Part shown: positions 59,375 through 64,000 of the stretch, in pieces
How positions within the stretch are numbered: the first letter of the stretch is position 1
Layout: each line of letters begins with the position of its first letter
Origin: Paracamarosporium sp. OC-R06-R3
Taxonomy: Eukaryota > Ascomycota > Dothideomycetes > Pleosporales > Didymosphaeriaceae
Length of the DNA: 64,000 nt
Assembly (NCBI GenBank): GCA_019828545.1
Contig: JACVRA010000121.1
Location: 280,666 to 344,665 of the forward strand
Direction: 5' to 3'
Notes under the pieces: model-generated
What the model saw: the letters and a program-made list of their open reading frames with translations, nothing else
Database searches by the model: none
Told to the model about the DNA's origin: nothing
Translations under genes and position numbers: made by a program

Positions 59375-59749
59375 TCATGCGGGATCCTTTAGACCGTTGG
59401 TAGCTTTTCAAGTGTAAGCATCCACTCATTTTCCCCAGGCTACTTTTTCACATACCCTCTAGGTGAAAGAGCACGTTGGACTGGTAGTTCTTGAACATCT
59501 GAGACACGAGCTCCGTGTCCATGTTCGCCAAGTTGATCTCCTGCAGGTTCTTATTCAAAGTCATGATAGCCTCATTGAGCTTTTCCTGCAGACTGGTAAA
59601 CACGCACGGCCTAGTACGGGTTTAGAGACGGTGCCTTACCACGTTGACAATGATGCGCGAGAGCAAGAGGCTCTGTTGGTGCTCGTGTGGACTTTCCTTG
59701 ACGGCATCAGCTACGTGTTATTCAACGTACACAACATGATCCATACCAT
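59375..59749 (-). CDS. DAD4: DASH complex subunit Dad4
   Basis: Outer-kinetochore ring complex that couples kinetochores to spindle microtubules. Four tiny coding exons, 59749..59747 (the ATG only), 59696..59640, 59585..59456 and 59403..59375, join to exactly 72 aa, the length of yeast Dad4. The protein reads [20 protein letters not shown], then [37 protein letters not shown] and ATNGLKDPA, with the family pattern throughout. Donors are GTATGG, GTAAGG and GTATGT, acceptors end in AG, and each intron is about 50 nt. Open frame finders miss this gene because no exon exceeds 130 nt. It is divergent from IES6. Confidence 0.9.
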
Positions 59750-60059
59750 GTTTTGGCGATCCTGGGTTGTGAGATGTGAAGTGAAAGAGGTCCTGTTTAC
59801 GCGGGCGTGGGGTAACCTAAACAGTCGGTGCCAAGAACCACAGGGCTGATGGATGGTGAAGAGTAGACGCGAGGACGCGAGCGCGACCCTTTGAAGCAGC
59901 ACGGTTATCTTCATCGTCACTTCTTCGGCATCCTCTCGATATTATCTCGCGATCCACCACGCATCCTATAGGAGCTTTCAAGAACATCGCATGCATCTCA
60001 CTACCGACCCCGTCCGCATCTCCGATTAAGCTTGGTACAGCTTCCTCTGGAGCTTCAAC
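59750..60059. promoter_or_regulatory. divergent promoter DAD4 / IES6
   Basis: 310 bp between two start codons facing away from each other. The promoter role is inferred; no motif was assigned. Confidence 0.45.
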
Positions 60060-60647
60060 ATGGCGCCTCTGACAGCTGCCTCGGACGAGCACACGCATCA
60101 GGCTCTCCTCGACCAGCTCGACATCTACAAGATCTCCAAACCGTTCCGCAACTCGCACTGGAAGCCGCCGCAGCGCCGCAACAAAAACGTCAAGCAGATC
60201 ATCGCCGATGCCACGCGCAAAGAGGCCTCTGTCATGGCCACACAGAACAACAGCGGCGCCTCCACACCTGCGCTACCACATACCGAAGGTGCAACCGGCT
60301 CCGCCACCCCCGTAGGCCGACCCCCGAATATCGCGCAAGCCGCTCAGAGCCTGAGCACCCTTGTGCTGGAGAAGAACCTACGGGCTGCTGGCGGTGGGAT
60401 GGGTAACACGAACGGGAATGGCACAGGGCCTGCAGCTACGTATACGAACATTGAGAGCGCGCCGAGCTTCCATCCAAGTAGTCAGAGGAGGTACTGCGAC
60501 GTTACAGGGCTGTCGGCACCGTACACAGACCCCAAAACAAGATTGCGATACCACGATAAGGAGGTATTCGGAGTCATCAGGACAATGCCACAGAATGTTG
60601 TGGAGGGTTACCTGGGTGCGAGAGGTGCACATACGGTGTTGAAGTGA
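60060..60647 (+). CDS. IES6: INO80 complex subunit Ies6 (YL1 C-terminal domain)
   Basis: Single exon, 195 aa. The N-terminus LLDQLDIYKISKPFRN, then HWKPPQRRNKNVKQIIAD, is the signature of fungal Ies6. The middle is Ala/Gly/Ser-rich and disordered. The YL1_C domain at about 141-175 reads RRYCDVTGLSAPYTDP, then KTRLRYHDKEVFGVIRTMP. Ies6 forms a module with Arp5 that is needed for nucleosome sliding by INO80, and the ARP5 gene lies about 1.2 kb to the left with only DAD4 between. Confidence 0.93.
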   Translation: MAPLTAASDEHTHQALLDQLDIYKISKPFRNSHWKPPQRRNKNVKQIIADATRKEASVMATQNNSGASTPALPHTEGATGSATPVGRPPNIAQAAQSLSTLVLEKNLRAAGGGMGNTNGNGTGPAATYTNIESAPSFHPSSQRRYCDVTGLSAPYTDPKTRLRYHDKEVFGVIRTMPQNVVEGYLGARGAHTVLK

Positions 60648-61358
60648 ACAGGGAGACTGTTTGAGCACTTCGTACGACTCCACGGAGTGAACGTTCTAGT
60701 ACGGTCGTATGGATTCAAGAAACGGACACGGTACGTGGGTAACCATGGAACAGCAGATACACCATGGCATGAAGATATGTTAGGCCAACAAAGTCAAGCT
60801 CACTCCACCCACCAAGCCCCTTTCAGAGCAAGGTTCAAGAAGGCGCTCCGGCTTAATCGTGGACTGTTTCCTTCTTCGCCAATGACGAGGTACCAGGAAC
60901 ACAGAGAAAGTGTTGCTAGTTACAGCAGCATAGAAGCATGCTGTGGTCGAGGCGGTTCTACGAAGAATCCCTGATTTCAAGCAACATTCATTAGTACTAG
61001 TGAACACATCAATCAACGTCAGAAATGGGTTTCGTTCACAAAGCCTCATCACGTCGTGACCGTATCATGTGCTTTGCGAAGTGCTTAGGAGAGTGTAGAA
61101 ACTGAAGACTCGAAAAACATGCAAGCGACCTTTGAGCCGTTCGCACTAGCCTAGGGTCTTAGTTCGTGCACGGACCGTCGATCGTGACTTGCAGCTCACG
61201 AAAGGGACACGAAACGAAAAGATTCCCGAGTCCCAAATACCGTACTTCCAAGCAGATACAGCTTGCGGGCCAGGCAGCAACATTTCAAAATCACCCTCGA
61301 ATCCCATTGTAACTACCTGCCCCCATCTCTTCCAGCGTAAACCGCAACCTTATTCAAG
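60648..61358. other. intergenic between IES6 and GOT1
   Basis: 711 bp. Short frames on both strands without protein character. Contains the GOT1 promoter. Confidence 0.4.
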
Positions 61359-61955
61359 ATGCCTACCATGTGGCTTACGGATACCCAAAGTATGTGAACA
61401 TGGAGACAGAAGCGCAATTCAAGGACTAACAGCAAACAGAGATTGGGGTCGCCTTCTGCTCAGGGGGTAGGTACGCAACGCTTTCCGCAATGGCAACGGA
61501 GAAGGGGAATGCGACGACTGACCACGCGAGCAGGCGGTTTCTTTCTACTGGGCGGCGTCATGATGTTTTTTGATCGGTCAATGTACGTCTACCTCGAGCT
61601 GTCTCGGCCGCTCATCTGGATTGTTATGCTGACTTCTCACAGGCTAGCAATGGGCAACATCCTCTTCCTCATCGGCCTCACCCTCATAATCGGCTTCCAA
61701 AAGACCGCAAGCTTCTTCGCACGGCGTCAAAAGTGGAAAGGCACAGCGGCCTTCGCAGCCGGGATTACGCTCATCCTCCTAAGATGGGCGTTCTTTGGCT
61801 TCCTGATCGAGTTGTACGGGATATTGGTACTCTTCGGCGATTTCTTCGCAACAATAGCGGGATTCGTAGGGAACATTCCAGTCGTCGGACCGTATATTGC
61901 AAAGGCATTGGAGAAGATAGGGGCCGTGCAGAGAAACAGTGAGCTACCGGTCTGA
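61359..61955 (+). CDS. GOT1: Golgi transport protein Got1
   Basis: Small four-helix membrane protein acting in ER-Golgi vesicle traffic. Four exons, 61359..61389, 61440..61466, 61534..61582 and 61643..61955, join in phase to 139 aa, matching yeast (138 aa). The spliced N-terminus MPTMWLTDTQKIGVAFCSGG and FFLLGGVMMFFDRSMLAMGN has the classical Got1 pattern, followed by NILFLIGLTLIIGFQKTASFF and FGFLIELYGILVLFGDFF. Exon 2 is only 27 nt. The start could also be the ATG at 61368 (MWLTDTQ). Confidence 0.9.
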
Positions 61956-62234
61956 GCAGGAAGAGGGAAGGGTAGCCAAGAAGTGCTGAGGCGGTGGTTG
62001 TATCATATGTTTGGGCTAGTTCAGGTTGGCGTCAGGTATTTGGGAGCTTAAGAGACATGGAGATGGAACTGGATCGAATACCCCGGCGTTTTGCGTAAGA
62101 GAGCCTGTTGAGGGCAACATGTTAAACAAACCACAAACAGAGCCGAGCAAACATGTTTGGAATATTGAAGAAAGCGTTTGCCTTACTGTACACAAATTTA
62201 CACACTATTCAAAGTATACACAGTTTTTGAAGGC
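61956..62234. other. intergenic between convergent genes
   Basis: Short convergent 3' region between GOT1 and the NDUFAF7-like gene. Nothing recognised. Confidence 0.35.
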
Positions 62235-63895
62235 TCATACAACGTTACCACCGAACCCTACAGGCCTCCTGACCGGTTTTCCTTCTACAAACGGCACCAC
62301 TGCCATCGCCTTGTATATCCTACCCATCCCCGTAGGCCCCCTATCTACCAGTCTCTTCACAGCTGTTTCTAGCCTCGTCCTTGTCTCTTCGTCACCTGCA
62401 CCTTTCAACAACCGCTCTGCTCTTTCCATGATCCCCAACGTAGATAGGAAGTAAGCCTGTTCAACGGGACCATGTACCTCCACACCCGGCGATGCATCCA
62501 ACGCAGCCTCTGCCAGCGCAACAAAATCCACGTCTGCACTGATGTCGACGAGTCCTGCAGACACAAATGGCGAGCACGGCTGGTGGGCTTGAATGCCACG
62601 GAGGGTGTTGGCGGGGATCGTGGATGCAGGACCATAATCTAGTATCAGGGCTGCGCCCGAGGGATTCGATTTCTGGAATGTGGGTATTGGTTTTGATTTT
62701 GGGTTGATTGAAACGTTGGCTGGGATGGGGGCTTGTGAACTTGAAGGTGGATTGGCGCCGCCTATCCGCACGGCGAAGTCGGAGATGTATGAGAGGGATT
62801 CGGGAGAAATTTCTATAATAGCATCGGTGGTATTTTCGAGGGCTTTGTACCGCGGCGAAGTCTGCGGTAGATAAAGACTATGGGCTGTGGGCGTTTTCGA
62901 AACTGTTAGATGGAACTCTGGCTGCGGTGAACCCTCCTGGCTCGGTGTTGAGGACATCTGTGATTCCTGAATGGGGGCTACTACGAGCTCATGCCACTGA
63001 TTCTTTGGAGTTTGTGGCCCCGTCCGAGGTTGTATAGGTCCGTCTGGGGTGATCGTCTTGGACGCAGCGGGAATGGTGGAGTTGGCGACGTTTTGAAAGA
63101 CATGAATGGGGAGAGCATCGAAGAATTCGTGGGCGAGAATTAAGGGTGTGGATGTCTCTTCTGTTTGATGGATTAACATTTGCGCGTTAGATTCTGGAGG
63201 AATTGATGTACCTTTTGGTACGAACCTGATATCTTCGCACCAATTGACTGTACAACCTGGTATGTATTTGCACGGCGCTCTCCATCCTAGTTCGAACTCT
63301 TCTGGCTCTTCTGTCCCAGAAAGTAATACTGCCTGCTGTTTCCGTAAATCATCCGAAGCCTCAATCATATAGATAGCTTCAATGCTCTGCGCGAACGGCT
63401 TGAAGCTCGATATTGTCCTCAACACATCATCCATCAATGTTCCCCTTCCAGGTCCCACTTCGATAATCTGTACCTTCTCTTTCCGGCCTTGCGCCAACCA
63501 CTCTGTGTATAGCCATATGCCCACCAATTCACCAAACACTTGACTTATTTCAGGCGATGTTATGAAGTCACCTTTGGCACCAAATTGGTCATGGCCCGAG
63601 GTTTGGCGCGTGTAGTATCCGCCTTGATCGGAGGTGAGGCATTGGCGCATATATGAGGCTACCGAAACGGGGCCTGTGGTCTAAAACATCATCAGCCTGT
63701 GAGGATTTGGAGGAGGAAGGCTTGATGTACCTCTATTGCTTGTGTCAGCGTCTTTGCTAGTGGTGTCGACCATTGTCGCTCTTCCGAGTCGCTCGAAGAC
63801 CACCGTACCGCATATTGCACAGCTCTAGGTCTTATGGCTCGAGGCCTCGCATATCTCGTCGCGCTACGGACTAGGTTGAGAGGACTCGCTCTCAT
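62235..63895 (-). CDS. NDUFAF7/MidA-like mitochondrial protein arginine methyltransferase
   Basis: SAM-dependent methyltransferase family (DUF185); the animal member NDUFAF7 methylates an NDUFS2 arginine during complex I assembly. Exons 63895..63731 and 63680..62235 (GTACAT donor, TTTAG acceptor, phase 0) give 536 aa. The first 35 residues are Arg-rich with no acidics (RSATRYARPRAIRPRAVQYA), a clear mitochondrial presequence. The family block TSPEISQVFGELVGIWLYTEW and the SAM motif IIEVGPGRGTLMDDVLRTI (about residues 127-145) follow, then IEASDDLRKQQ and LAHEFFDALPIHVFQ. A Ser/Thr/Pro insertion sits near residue 300. The C-terminus is LDYGPASTIPANTLRGI and GRIYKAMAVV, typical of the family. 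Confidence 0.88.
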
Positions 63896-64000
63896 GTCGA
63901 ATCGTTATCGAAATCCCATGACGTTGTTCGCAGGACCAAAAAGTTCACGTTACGTTCCGAACGCGGGAGCTAACGTGTCCGTGCACCCAATGCACGGATT
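63896..64000. other. right window edge
   Basis: 105 bp upstream of the NDUFAF7-like gene start. Too short to judge. Confidence 0.3.

Noticed and set aside
59463..59849. Plus-strand frame antisense to DAD4
   Set aside because: The minus strand splices to a perfect Dad4 of standard length.

Overview
The window reads as euchromatic nuclear DNA from a filamentous ascomycete (Pezizomycotina; a dothideomycete is my best guess, by inference only). The support is small spliceosomal introns with GTRNGT donors and CTRAC-like branch sites, divergently paired genes, and families typical of this group (Atg11, Atg15 with a Cys-rich tail, INO80 subunits, DASH, CENP-H). I rebuilt about 29 genes, most of them spliced; all multi-exon models close in frame.

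Left part (0-31 kb): HMG-box NHP6; CENP-H and ATG11 back to back; a two-helix membrane protein; an AT-richer stretch with an orphan gene and an interrupted tRNA-like Pol III unit; an F-box gene; the vacuolar lipase ATG15 divergent from a VPS9-domain GEF; a TACC-like spindle pole coiled-coil protein; a rhodanese plus tyrosine phosphatase; the SMC5/6 subunit NSE1; and a monocarboxylate-type MFS transporter.

Middle (32-51.5 kb): a BTB-fold protein, an orphan Ser/Pro-rich gene, a conserved fungal protein of unknown role, an ARO4-type DAHP synthase, a secreted GDSL esterase, an NAPE-PLD/FMP30-like metallo-hydrolase, a CLG1/PCL-like cyclin, and ribosomal protein L7 (five coding exons). The second RPL7 intron carries a C/D-box snoRNA whose guide matches a 25S/28S rRNA segment.

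Right part (51.5-64 kb): a gene-poor accessory-looking stretch with a repeat-rich Cys-containing wall-type protein and a small secreted Cys-rich protein, then ARP5, DAD4, IES6, GOT1 and an NDUFAF7-like methyltransferase. ARP5 and IES6 encode partners in one INO80 submodule and are separated only by the kinetochore gene DAD4.

No viral, transposase, CRISPR or intact transposon features were recognised. The most checkable observations are the intronic snoRNA, the ARP5-DAD4-IES6 block, the ATG-only first exon of DAD4, and the interrupted tRNA-like element.
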